A DNA stretch of 64,000 nucleotides from JABMNT01 sp048262655. Lineage in GTDB: Bacteria > Pseudomonadota > Alphaproteobacteria > Rhodospirillales > Casp-alpha2. Both the position numbers and the translations under genes were made by a program. The notes under the pieces are model-generated. The model did no database searches, was not told the origin of the DNA, and saw nothing but the letters and a program-made list of their open reading frames with translations. Position 1 is the stretch's first letter. The number at the start of each line of letters is the position of its first letter. This document shows positions 35,796 to 43,052 of this stretch, one piece after another. The stretch is from positions 186,001-250,000 of the forward strand of contig JBLXEY010000001.1 of the NCBI GenBank assembly GCA_048262655.1. The letters run 5' to 3'.

Positions 35796-36104
35796 TATTT
35801 CCATCCGAGTACTTGCCGTGAATAAAAACACACACTATTTCGAGAAGAGCTTATCATAAAGCCCACCATTTTGTGATATTTCTAATCACCCTTATCGGCT
35901 CTGGCAAGTCAAGGTTTCGAGGATTTAAGTTATTGTAATGCAAATCATTATCATTCGTGAGCCGAAGGTGGTGCAACCCGTTTTGTTCGACAGGCAAATT
36001 GGACAGATTTCTGGTTTTCAAGTCGGTTGCATCTGCCGACATCAAAAGCTATGAAGCGCTTTATATGAAGACTCTCAACCATAACAGAGACAAGGTATCA
36101 TAAC
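35796..36104. other. Divergent promoter region between the oxidase operons
   Basis: This 309-base gap separates coxB (minus) from the small peptide gene (plus). It holds a Fur-box-like element at 35935-35952 near its middle. Short open frames exist on both strands (for example 35938-36054) but none has a ribosome site or recognisable product. Confidence 0.6.
35935..35952. promoter_or_regulatory. Fur-box-like element
   Basis: Read on the minus strand the element is GATAATGATTTGCATTAC, which fits the classical GATAATGATAATCATTATC Fur consensus in the first nine positions and most of the last six. It lies between the divergent oxidase operons, 140 bases from coxB and 153 from the small peptide gene. 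Iron control of haem-rich oxidase synthesis would make sense. In alphaproteobacteria Irr or RirA often replace Fur, so the regulator is uncertain. Confidence 0.45.
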
Positions 36105-36188
36105 ATGAGTAAGAATGCAGTTCTCGGCGGTATTTTGGCAATGGCAACAGTCTTTATGTATCTCGCAATTATGGTCAAAATGTCCTGA
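36105..36188 (+). CDS. 27-residue single-helix membrane peptide
   Basis: ATG at 36105 opens a 27-codon frame ending TGA at 36188. The product starts MSKNAVLGG, then has one hydrophobic helix (about 6-23) and ends MVKMS, so it looks like a one-pass membrane peptide. An AAGG lies 9 bases before the ATG. It is first in the plus-strand set peptide-DUF420-subunit-I-like-ctaB, with 21 bases to the next gene. Small one-helix subunits or assembly peptides are known in haem-copper oxidase operons, and the size, topology and place fit that. No sequence family is recognised. Confidence 0.6.
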   Translation: MSKNAVLGGILAMATVFMYLAIMVKMS

Positions 36189-36209
36189 CCATATGGGTTC
36201 TTGCCGATT

Positions 36210-36647
36210 ATGACTTTTGAAATCCAAGACGTAACTCACATTAACGCGGCATTGAACGCGCTTTCTGTTGTTTTTTTACTCCTCGGGTACCGTTTTATAC
36301 GTGCCGGAAACCACGAAAAACATAGAATTTGCATGCTTGCAGCGGTAACCGTATCGGCGCTTTTTCTAGTCGGGTATGTGATTTACAAGGCGAACTCTGG
36401 TTTTGCAAAATTTGGCGGTGATGGTGCTGTCCGCATTTTCTATTTCTCGCTTCTGGCCATACATGTCGCTGGCGCCGTGGCGATTCTTCCGCTGGTCCCG
36501 CTCACACTGTTCCGGGCCCTCAAGGGCAAATTCGACAAACATAAACGAATCGCGCGTTGGACGTGGCCGATTTGGGTATTTGTTGGTGTCTCGGGGGTCG
36601 TTGTTTATGTGATGGCGGTGCATCTTTATCCTCATGTCCCCGTCTGA
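36210..36647 (+). CDS. DUF420 family membrane protein (CtaM/YozB-like)
   Basis: A 145-residue protein with four membrane helices. Conserved polar positions of the DUF420 family are visible: an early THIN, GNHEKHR between helices 1 and 2, LAIHVAGA in helix 3, and KHKRIARWTWP before helix 4. DUF420 proteins of Firmicutes (CtaM, YozB) are needed for maturation of haem-copper oxidases. By family and position it probably assists assembly of the aa3 oxidase encoded divergently. I use the ATG at 36210; a TTG at 36201 is in frame. Its end overlaps the next gene by 14 bases. Confidence 0.85.
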   Translation: MTFEIQDVTHINAALNALSVVFLLLGYRFIRAGNHEKHRICMLAAVTVSALFLVGYVIYKANSGFAKFGGDGAVRIFYFSLLAIHVAGAVAILPLVPLTLFRALKGKFDKHKRIARWTWPIWVFVGVSGVVVYVMAVHLYPHVPV

Positions 36648-38073
36648 TTCTCAGTTCAGCGGCAGCCTTAATCCCGCTCAAAAACAACGCTGGAGTATTA
36701 TTGGCGGATTTCAGTTCGCAATGGAGACGGTATCCGCACGAAAAGAGCTAAAGGCCTGGTGTACGCTGGCTTTGCTCTCATTAGCGCTCGCCGGCGTTTT
36801 TGCGCTGATGCTCGCGATCTCGCGCGTCCCCAATGTTCAAGACGTTTTCCCATGGCCGCTGCAATTCTTTGAAAAAGGGCTGGTTATTCACGTCGTCTTT
36901 TCGTTTGTCGTTTGGTTCTTAAGCTTATTGGGCGGTTTTCTCACAATTACCACATATCGGCTTATGAACGGAACGCCACGGGCAATATGGCTTGGCGCCC
37001 TTTCCTTGGGTCTTGGGTATCTGGCCTTCGTGCTTTTGTTTGTGCCCGGCTTTATGGACCGGGGCGCTCCATCACTGAATAATTACGTTCCCGTTATCAT
37101 TGACCCACTGTATTATGCAGGACTGACCTTGTTTGCGGTATCCCTCAGCCTGCAAGTCGTTCGCTTCTTTCTTAACTTGCCAGCCCGAACTGGCCCTTTC
37201 GACCCGGTTTCTCAAGCGATCGGTGTCGCCAGTCTGCTGTTTTTGGCTGCCTTGATCTGTTTTGGTATTTCGCTGGCACTGAGATGGGACACGCCTGTCG
37301 ACCCCAGCTTTAATGAAGATGTCTTTTGGGCGGGGGGCCATGTTCTGCAATATCTGAACACCCTTTTGATGATGACAGGTTGGTATATCCTGGGCGGCAT
37401 CATGATCTCACGCCCGATTATTGATCCGCGCCTTTTTAAGTTTATCCTGCTCTGGTTTTTTATGGCTGCGATTGCCCTTTTGGGGCTGAGTCTCATTTAC
37501 GACCCGATTTCGGTTGATGGTCGTAACGCCTATACATGGGCCCAATACGGCATGGCCCCTCCGACCCTTGTTTTTGTTGGGGCCGCGCTCGTCAATATCA
37601 TGCTGTTCCTTAGGAACAATACGGCCGTTGACTGGCGCAATCCGGCGGTTTTGTCCCTATTTCTTTCCGTCGTTGTGTTCGGGATCGGTGGTTTTCTAGG
37701 CTTGTTCGTCGATGGAGCAGACACGCGAACACCGGCACATTATCACGGTGTCATTGGGGGCGTGAACATCACCTTTATCGGTTTGTTCTTTTGTTTTCTG
37801 TTTCCCTTGCTTGCAGCCCAATTCAAATCAGTACGCCCAATCCTGGTTTTGATCTGGTGTTATGCGCTGGGTCAGACCTTCCATTCACTAGGTCTGTTCA
37901 TGGCAGGTGGCTATGGAGCCCCTCGTAAAACGGCCGGCGATGCCCAAGGCATGGAAGCCGTGGGCGCACAAATCGGGCTGTATCTGATGGGAATTGGCGC
38001 GGTCGTCGCCGTCATCGGCGGTGTGATGTTTATCTGGATCGCGGGCCAAACTTTGCGCAGGTTAAAACATTAA
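36634..38073 (+). CDS. Divergent haem-copper oxidase subunit I-like membrane protein lacking helix-VII copper ligands
   Basis: A 479-residue protein with about 12 membrane helices. Several pieces align with subunit I: His86 in IHVVFSFVVWFLSLLGG (helix II haem ligand), His236-Tyr240 in GGHVLQY (the GHPEVY position), and Asp363-Thr364 with His369/His371 in DTRTPAHYHGVIGG (helix VIII). The paired HH expected about 50 residues after His236 is missing; that stretch reads LIYDPISVDGRNAYTWAQYG. A conserved-looking GQTFHSLGLFMAGGYG segment follows. It may therefore bind haem but should not build a normal CuB site. It lies between DUF420 and haem O synthase genes, so assembly or haem handling is as likely as catalysis. 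The fold assignment is firm; the function is open. Confidence 0.8.
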   Translation: MSPSDSQFSGSLNPAQKQRWSIIGGFQFAMETVSARKELKAWCTLALLSLALAGVFALMLAISRVPNVQDVFPWPLQFFEKGLVIHVVFSFVVWFLSLLGGFLTITTYRLMNGTPRAIWLGALSLGLGYLAFVLLFVPGFMDRGAPSLNNYVPVIIDPLYYAGLTLFAVSLSLQVVRFFLNLPARTGPFDPVSQAIGVASLLFLAALICFGISLALRWDTPVDPSFNEDVFWAGGHVLQYLNTLLMMTGWYILGGIMISRPIIDPRLFKFILLWFFMAAIALLGLSLIYDPISVDGRNAYTWAQYGMAPPTLVFVGAALVNIMLFLRNNTAVDWRNPAVLSLFLSVVVFGIGGFLGLFVDGADTRTPAHYHGVIGGVNITFIGLFFCFLFPLLAAQFKSVRPILVLIWCYALGQTFHSLGLFMAGGYGAPRKTAGDAQGMEAVGAQIGLYLMGIGAVVAVIGGVMFIWIAGQTLRRLKH

Positions 38074-38152
38074 CGTTGAGGTTAGGCTGGATTAATGCGC
38101 AAGCCTTGCCTATAAGAACGCAATTGCATACCCAATTAGGTTGGAGTGTCCG

Positions 38153-39091
38153 GTGCACGAACGCATAGAAGACCAGATTCAAAACCCCTCGGCGACCGAA
38201 AAACCCAAAGAACCGCAACCGCAATTCCGGCTGCAGGACTATGCGTTAATCTTAAAGCCGCGTGTTATGTCGCTCGTTGTTTTTACAGCCTTTGTCGGGT
38301 TGATACTGGCACCGGGGTCAATTGACCCCAAGACCGCTTTCATCGCGATCACATGCATCGCTATAGGTGCCGGCGCGTCAGGGGCCATTAATATGTGGTA
38401 TGATCAGGACATTGATCACATCATGACACGTACCATGAACCGCCCTATTCCGGCCGGCCGAATGGACCCAATTGAAGCCCTGATTTTTGGCATTGCCCTT
38501 TCATTGTTTGCAGTGGCGATCATGGCCTGGTTGGTCAATGTCCCTGCAGCGGCCCTGTTAGCTGGCACGATCCTCTATTACGTTTTTATCTACACCATGT
38601 GGTTAAAGCGCCGCACTCCGCAAAACATCGTCATTGGCGGTGCTGCTGGAGCTTTCCCTCCGATGATTGGGTGGACCGCAGTGACCGGTGATATCAGCAT
38701 GGCCTCTGTTGCGCTGTTCGCTATTATCTTTTTTTGGACACCCCCGCACTCGTGGGCCTTGGCACTCTTCCGGCGCGGCGACTACGAAGCTGCCGGTGTC
38801 CCCATGATGCCGGTTGTTGTCGGTGAAAAGGCAACCAAACGACAAATTCTGGTATATACGGCATTGTTGGTCCCTGTCACATTGGCCCCGGTTTTCCTCC
38901 AGTCATCAGGGATCATTTATGGAATCGCGGCGGCAATTTTAGGCGTTGAGTTCTGGCGGCGCTGTTGGGGTTTGTGGAAAGAAGAAGGCATTGAGACTGC
39001 ACGTCCACTGTTTTTCTTTTCCATCTTCTATCTGTTCGCGATTTTTGCGGCATTAATGATCGATAAAGCGTTCTTGATCCCAGCTTTTTAA
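38153..39091 (+). CDS. ctaB: Protohaem IX farnesyltransferase (haem O synthase)
   Basis: A 312-residue UbiA-family prenyltransferase with nine or so membrane helices. The first aspartate-rich motif is NMWYDQDIDHIMTRTMNRPIPAGR and the second cytoplasmic loop reads LKRRTPQNIVIGGAAGAFPP. It adds a farnesyl group to haem b to give haem O, the precursor of haem A used by the aa3 oxidase. I use the GTG at 38153, which has GGAG 6 bases upstream; a TTG at 38141 is part of that ribosome site. It lies 79 bases after the subunit-I-like gene. No ctaA is in the window. Confidence 0.93.
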   Translation: MHERIEDQIQNPSATEKPKEPQPQFRLQDYALILKPRVMSLVVFTAFVGLILAPGSIDPKTAFIAITCIAIGAGASGAINMWYDQDIDHIMTRTMNRPIPAGRMDPIEALIFGIALSLFAVAIMAWLVNVPAAALLAGTILYYVFIYTMWLKRRTPQNIVIGGAAGAFPPMIGWTAVTGDISMASVALFAIIFFWTPPHSWALALFRRGDYEAAGVPMMPVVVGEKATKRQILVYTALLVPVTLAPVFLQSSGIIYGIAAAILGVEFWRRCWGLWKEEGIETARPLFFFSIFYLFAIFAALMIDKAFLIPAF

Positions 39092-39409
39092 GCGTTTTAA
39101 CAACCTCCAACACGGGCCGGGCGACCACCGCAACTGATGCGCTGAGAACAGTCTCGTTCACATACACAAAGAACCAGACACGTTACCGACCGAGGCTTAG
39201 CTGTCGTAATCAGTCTTATTGGGGATGCGTCCCTCGTCGGGTCTGAAATAGCCATTATGCAAAACCTGGGACATCAGAATTTTGGCTAAGGCGCCTTTCT
39301 GGCCGATCGCGCAGTGAACGGCCTTCTCCCCGTTACAAACCGTGACAAGTCCAGTCGCGCAGGCTAAACGTCAAGAGATGAAATCACAGGTGACTAAGAC
39401 GAGCATCGC
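39092..39409. other. Intergenic region with an unexplained open minus-strand frame
   Basis: The 318 bases after ctaB have no recognisable gene. On the minus strand a 58-codon frame is open from 39370 to the stop at 39197. Its composition looks coding (for example HNGYFRPDEGRIP near the end), but it begins right after an in-frame stop and the first ATG comes only 25 codons from the end. It may be the remnant of a lost gene. Confidence 0.4.
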
Positions 39410-39520
39410 ATGGCCCAACAAAAATTTAAAATTGTAGAAATTGATAGCGCTATGTCTTTAAACGCCCAGCGCGGCCAGCGCATATCCGGCTCCTTTATTT
39501 ATACGACGAGGCAGCCATGA
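39410..39520 (+). CDS. Possible 36-residue leader peptide upstream of the SLC13 permease
   Basis: A short frame starts ATG at 39410 (MAQQKFKIVEID) and ends in TGA overlapping the permease ATG as ATGA. The overlap is typical of translational coupling. The ribosome site is weak and no family is recognised, so this could be chance. Confidence 0.3.
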   Translation: MAQQKFKIVEIDSAMSLNAQRGQRISGSFIYTTRQP

Positions 39521-41346
39521 TTTTCCCAGACGCCCCTGATGCACATGGAATAGCGGTTCTGGCCCTCATCGTAGTGGCATTATTCCTGTTCACACGCGAA
39601 AACCTGCCGCTTGAAACATCGAGCCTTGGGGTTCTTGTCCTACTTGTCGCGGGATTTGAGTTGTTTCCCTACGCCTCCAGTGACCAAGCCCTCCACGCTG
39701 TCGACTTTTTTCAGGGCTTCGGACATGAAGCCTTGATTGCAGTGTGTGCCTTGATGATTGCGGGGCAGGGAATTGTTCGGACCGGCGCTTTGGAACCCAT
39801 TGGTCGCTCGCTTTCAAGGCTCTGGGCGCACAGCCCGCAGTTATCCCTACTCTTAACTTTAGTCGTTGGTGCCGGCCTGAGTGCCTTCGTAAATAACGTT
39901 CCGATTGTTGTCCTGCTTCTGCCAATTTTGATCAGCATTTCAGTCAAAACCGGTAAACCTGCGTCTGGCGTCCTGATGCCTATGGGTTTTGCAACCCTAA
40001 CCGGCGGCATGAGTACGACCATTGGCACCTCAACCAACCTGCTGGTGATCAGCGTGGCCGCCGGGTTGGGCATGCGGCGCTTTGATATGTTTGATTTTTT
40101 CTTACCAGCGACAATCGCCGGCGGGATCGCAATCCTCTATTTGTGGCTCATAGCGCCTCGTCTTTTACCCGCTCGTGATGCCTTACTGGATGATACGTCT
40201 CCGCGCCTGTTTTTCGGCCATCTACACATCAAGGAAGACACCTATTGCGAGGGGCAAACACTGGCACAGGTTTTGGAAAAAGCCGGCTCAGACCTAAAAA
40301 TCACTGAAATTCGTCGCGGTCCGGAATTTCTCATGAAACCGCTGCCGGATTTGGTCTTGAGAGCGGGTGACCGGATTGGCGTCTGGGATACGCCAAGCAA
40401 ACTTAAAGACTTTGAAGAAACATTGGACGCAACCTTATATGCGGGCAGCGATCCGGTCGATGACGATCATCCGCTGACCGCAGAAGATCAAAAAATTGCA
40501 GAAATCATTGTAACACAAAGTTCGCCCCTGGAAGGTCGCACGCTCTCTCAGGTTCGTTTTGCCGAAACCTATCAACTGGCAACACTCGCCCTGAGCAGGC
40601 CGGGACGGACCATTAAAACCCTTACCGAACGGATAAGCGATGTGCGTTTACGGGTTGGAGATATTCTCCTTGTTCAGGGAACCGGTGAAAAACTGGCTTC
40701 ATTGAAATCCGTTGGAAACCTGCTGGTTCTGGACGCAACATCCGACCTGCCCCACACGGAGAAAGCCTCCCTTGCACTGCTGATCGTCACCGCAATTGTC
40801 GGCGTCGCTGCAGTTGGTTTGATGCCCATCGCCATCAGCGCGGTTTGCGGGGTTCTGTTAATGCTCCTGACACGTTGTCTGCGTTGGCAAGACGCCGCAA
40901 GCGCGCTGAGTATTCCGGTGATCATGATTGTCGTCGCCAGTTTGGCACTCGGCAAAGCGCTTCTGGCAACAGGCGGAGCCGAATATCTGGCACAAGTTTT
41001 TGTGGTTCTCGTTGCCGATGCCTCCGCCACGGTTATTCTCAGCGGGCTGATGCTGATTATGGCGATCATGACGAACATCGTCTCGAATAATGCAGCTGCC
41101 GTCATCGGCACTCCCATCGCATTTAGTATCGCGACGCAATTGGGATTACCGCCGGAACCGTTTGTCCTGGCCGTGCTGTTCGGGGCCAACATGAGCTACG
41201 CGACACCGATGGCTTACAAAACCAACTTACTGGTCATGAACGCGGGCGGTTATCGGTTTAGCGACTTCTTGAGGGTCGGAGTTCCGCTCACGCTCATCAT
41301 GTGGGTCACGCTGTCTCTGGTGCTTCCCTGGATTTACGGATTGTAA
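39517..41346 (+). CDS. SLC13/DASS family permease with two TrkA-C domains
   Basis: A 609-residue membrane transporter. Five or six helices lie in 1-215, with the FVNNVPIVVLLLPI and TIGTSTNLL motifs of the ion-transporter superfamily (about 126-185). Two soluble RCK-C (TrkA-C) domains follow, one near 225-310 (EGQTLAQVLEKAG) and one near 325-405 (LEGRTLSQVRFAE). The second membrane half has SNNAAAVIGTPIAFS and a final NMSYATPMAYKTNLLV. Such proteins carry sulfate, dicarboxylates or other anions with sodium; the RCK-C domains sense a cytoplasmic ligand. The substrate is unknown. Confidence 0.9.
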   Translation: MIFPDAPDAHGIAVLALIVVALFLFTRENLPLETSSLGVLVLLVAGFELFPYASSDQALHAVDFFQGFGHEALIAVCALMIAGQGIVRTGALEPIGRSLSRLWAHSPQLSLLLTLVVGAGLSAFVNNVPIVVLLLPILISISVKTGKPASGVLMPMGFATLTGGMSTTIGTSTNLLVISVAAGLGMRRFDMFDFFLPATIAGGIAILYLWLIAPRLLPARDALLDDTSPRLFFGHLHIKEDTYCEGQTLAQVLEKAGSDLKITEIRRGPEFLMKPLPDLVLRAGDRIGVWDTPSKLKDFEETLDATLYAGSDPVDDDHPLTAEDQKIAEIIVTQSSPLEGRTLSQVRFAETYQLATLALSRPGRTIKTLTERISDVRLRVGDILLVQGTGEKLASLKSVGNLLVLDATSDLPHTEKASLALLIVTAIVGVAAVGLMPIAISAVCGVLLMLLTRCLRWQDAASALSIPVIMIVVASLALGKALLATGGAEYLAQVFVVLVADASATVILSGLMLIMAIMTNIVSNNAAAVIGTPIAFSIATQLGLPPEPFVLAVLFGANMSYATPMAYKTNLLVMNAGGYRFSDFLRVGVPLTLIMWVTLSLVLPWIYGL

Positions 41347-41424
41347 CGTCCAATATTCGTCGATTGCACCGTCCACCCGGGCCCCTTATATGGGACTTAA
41401 GTAAAACTTCTGTCTGGAGAAACC

Positions 41425-42918
41425 ATGTCCCAATCGGCCTACTCAAAATTAGAATCTCGCTTTAACCGTCTTGGCTTGCTTGATGAGGCGGGTGGCATTC
41501 TGCATTGGGATTCAGCTGCCATCATGCCATCAGGAGCCGCCGCCGCTCGAGGTGAACAGGTCGCTGAACTGAAGGCGTTGAGCCACGGGTTATTGGTCGG
41601 TAGCGAAACAGGTGATCTTATCACAGCCGCGCAAGACCAAACGGATTTGGATGACTGGCAAAAGGCCAATCTCGATTTAATCCATCGCCGATGGCTGCGG
41701 GCAACCGTAATCCCGGAAGATCTGGTCGTTGCCTTGTCAAAAGCCTGTAGCGAAAGCGAAACCGTCTGGCGTGATGCCCGTGCCAAAGGGGATTTTGCGA
41801 TGGTCCTCCCTTATACGGAAAAAGTTCTGACGCTGGTTAAAGAAGCCGGGACCGCCGTCGCCGAGAAGCTGGATCTTTCGCTTTACGACGCCCTGCTTGA
41901 TCAGTTCGAGCCGGGAGCCCGCTCCGCTGAAATTGATCCCGTCTTCGATGATTTAACCGATTGGCTCCCGGGCTTTCTGGATGACGTTTTAGCCGCCCAA
42001 GACCAGCGCCCCCCCATTCAAATGCCCACGGGACCTTTCGCAGTTGAGACCCAGCGCGAACTTGGCATCACATTTATGTCGGCCCTTGGCTTTGATTTCG
42101 ACTATGGGCGTCTTGATATCAGCCTGCACCCGTTCTGTGGCGGCACCCCTGATGACGTCCGTATCACCACGCGTTATGATGAAGATGACTTCACATCGGC
42201 ATTGATGGGCGTTTTACACGAGACCGGCCACGCCATGTACGAGCGCGGCTTGCCAAAAGCTTACCGACGCCAGCCCGTCGGCGCAGCGTTGGGCATGAGC
42301 ATACATGAAAGCCAATCGTTGCTGGTTGAGATGCAAGTCTGCCGGTCCCGCGATTTTCTGAATTATGCGGCCCCCTTGGCACGTGACGCATTCAACGGTT
42401 CCGGCGCGGCTTGGGACGTCGAAAATCTGTACCGACTTTATACGAAAGTTGAACGCGGTTTTATTCGCGTTGATGCCGATGAAGTCACCTACCCGGCCCA
42501 CGTCATTTTACGCTATCAGCTGGAAAAGGCGCTTATCGAAGGCGACATGCAACTGGTCGACTTACCACAAGCCTGGAACGACAAAATGCAGGCGCTCTTG
42601 GGCATTAGACCACCCTCAGATACCGAAGGCTGCCTGCAGGATATCCATTGGTACGATGGGGCTTGGGGGTATTTCCCGACCTATACGCTGGGTGCCATGA
42701 CAGCAGCGCAAATCTTCCAGGCGGCCAACGCGGCTGATCCCGCGATTAACGCCGGAGTTTCGGAGGGGAATTTCAAACCCCTGATGAGCTGGCTGCGTGA
42801 AAACATCCATGCGCAAGGCTCCCGATTGCCCGCATCCGAACTCCTTACGAAAACTACAGGCCGCCCCCTCGACCCGCAGGTCTTTAAAGATCATCTCAGC
42901 AAAAGGTATTTATCTTAG
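41425..42918 (+). CDS. M32 family metallocarboxypeptidase
   Basis: A 497-residue zinc carboxypeptidase of the Taq/Pfu type. The HExxH motif is His265-Glu-Thr-Gly-His269 (GVLHETGHAMYE), and the downstream IHESQSLLVE segment about 30 residues later supplies the third ligand glutamate. The IRPPSDTEGCLQDIHW signature near 395 is characteristic of M32. It trims C-terminal residues from peptides in the cytoplasm. TCTGGAG precedes the ATG by 6 bases. A CGTCGGG inverted repeat follows the stop, so it is probably a single-gene transcript. Confidence 0.93.
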   Translation: MSQSAYSKLESRFNRLGLLDEAGGILHWDSAAIMPSGAAAARGEQVAELKALSHGLLVGSETGDLITAAQDQTDLDDWQKANLDLIHRRWLRATVIPEDLVVALSKACSESETVWRDARAKGDFAMVLPYTEKVLTLVKEAGTAVAEKLDLSLYDALLDQFEPGARSAEIDPVFDDLTDWLPGFLDDVLAAQDQRPPIQMPTGPFAVETQRELGITFMSALGFDFDYGRLDISLHPFCGGTPDDVRITTRYDEDDFTSALMGVLHETGHAMYERGLPKAYRRQPVGAALGMSIHESQSLLVEMQVCRSRDFLNYAAPLARDAFNGSGAAWDVENLYRLYTKVERGFIRVDADEVTYPAHVILRYQLEKALIEGDMQLVDLPQAWNDKMQALLGIRPPSDTEGCLQDIHWYDGAWGYFPTYTLGAMTAAQIFQAANAADPAINAGVSEGNFKPLMSWLRENIHAQGSRLPASELLTKTTGRPLDPQVFKDHLSKRYLS

Positions 42919-42921
42919 TAA

Positions 42922-42948
42922 CGTCGGGCCCGTCGGAATGACCCGACG
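42922..42948 (+). terminator. Inverted repeat after the M32 gene
   Basis: CGTCGGG at 42922-42928 pairs with CCCGACG at 42942-42948 over a 13-base loop, 3 bases past the stop. There is no T-run, so this is a hairpin that may assist termination rather than a textbook terminator. Confidence 0.4.
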
Positions 42949-43052
42949 CCGTGCCAAAACAGCAAAAAATTACGGTACCGCGTCGCTTGCCTCAACGGGG
43001 GGTGGCGACTAGTCTACAGCGACTTTTATATCATGCGTTTCAAGAGGCTCTT

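Noticed and set aside
35938..36054. A 38-codon plus-strand frame (MQIIIIREPKVV) in the oxidase promoter gap
   Set aside because: It starts inside the Fur-box-like element, has no ribosome site and no recognisable product.
42951..43052. N-terminal extension of threonine synthase
   Set aside because: The extension has no family similarity, while the GTG at 43053 has a ribosome site and gives the standard N-terminus.
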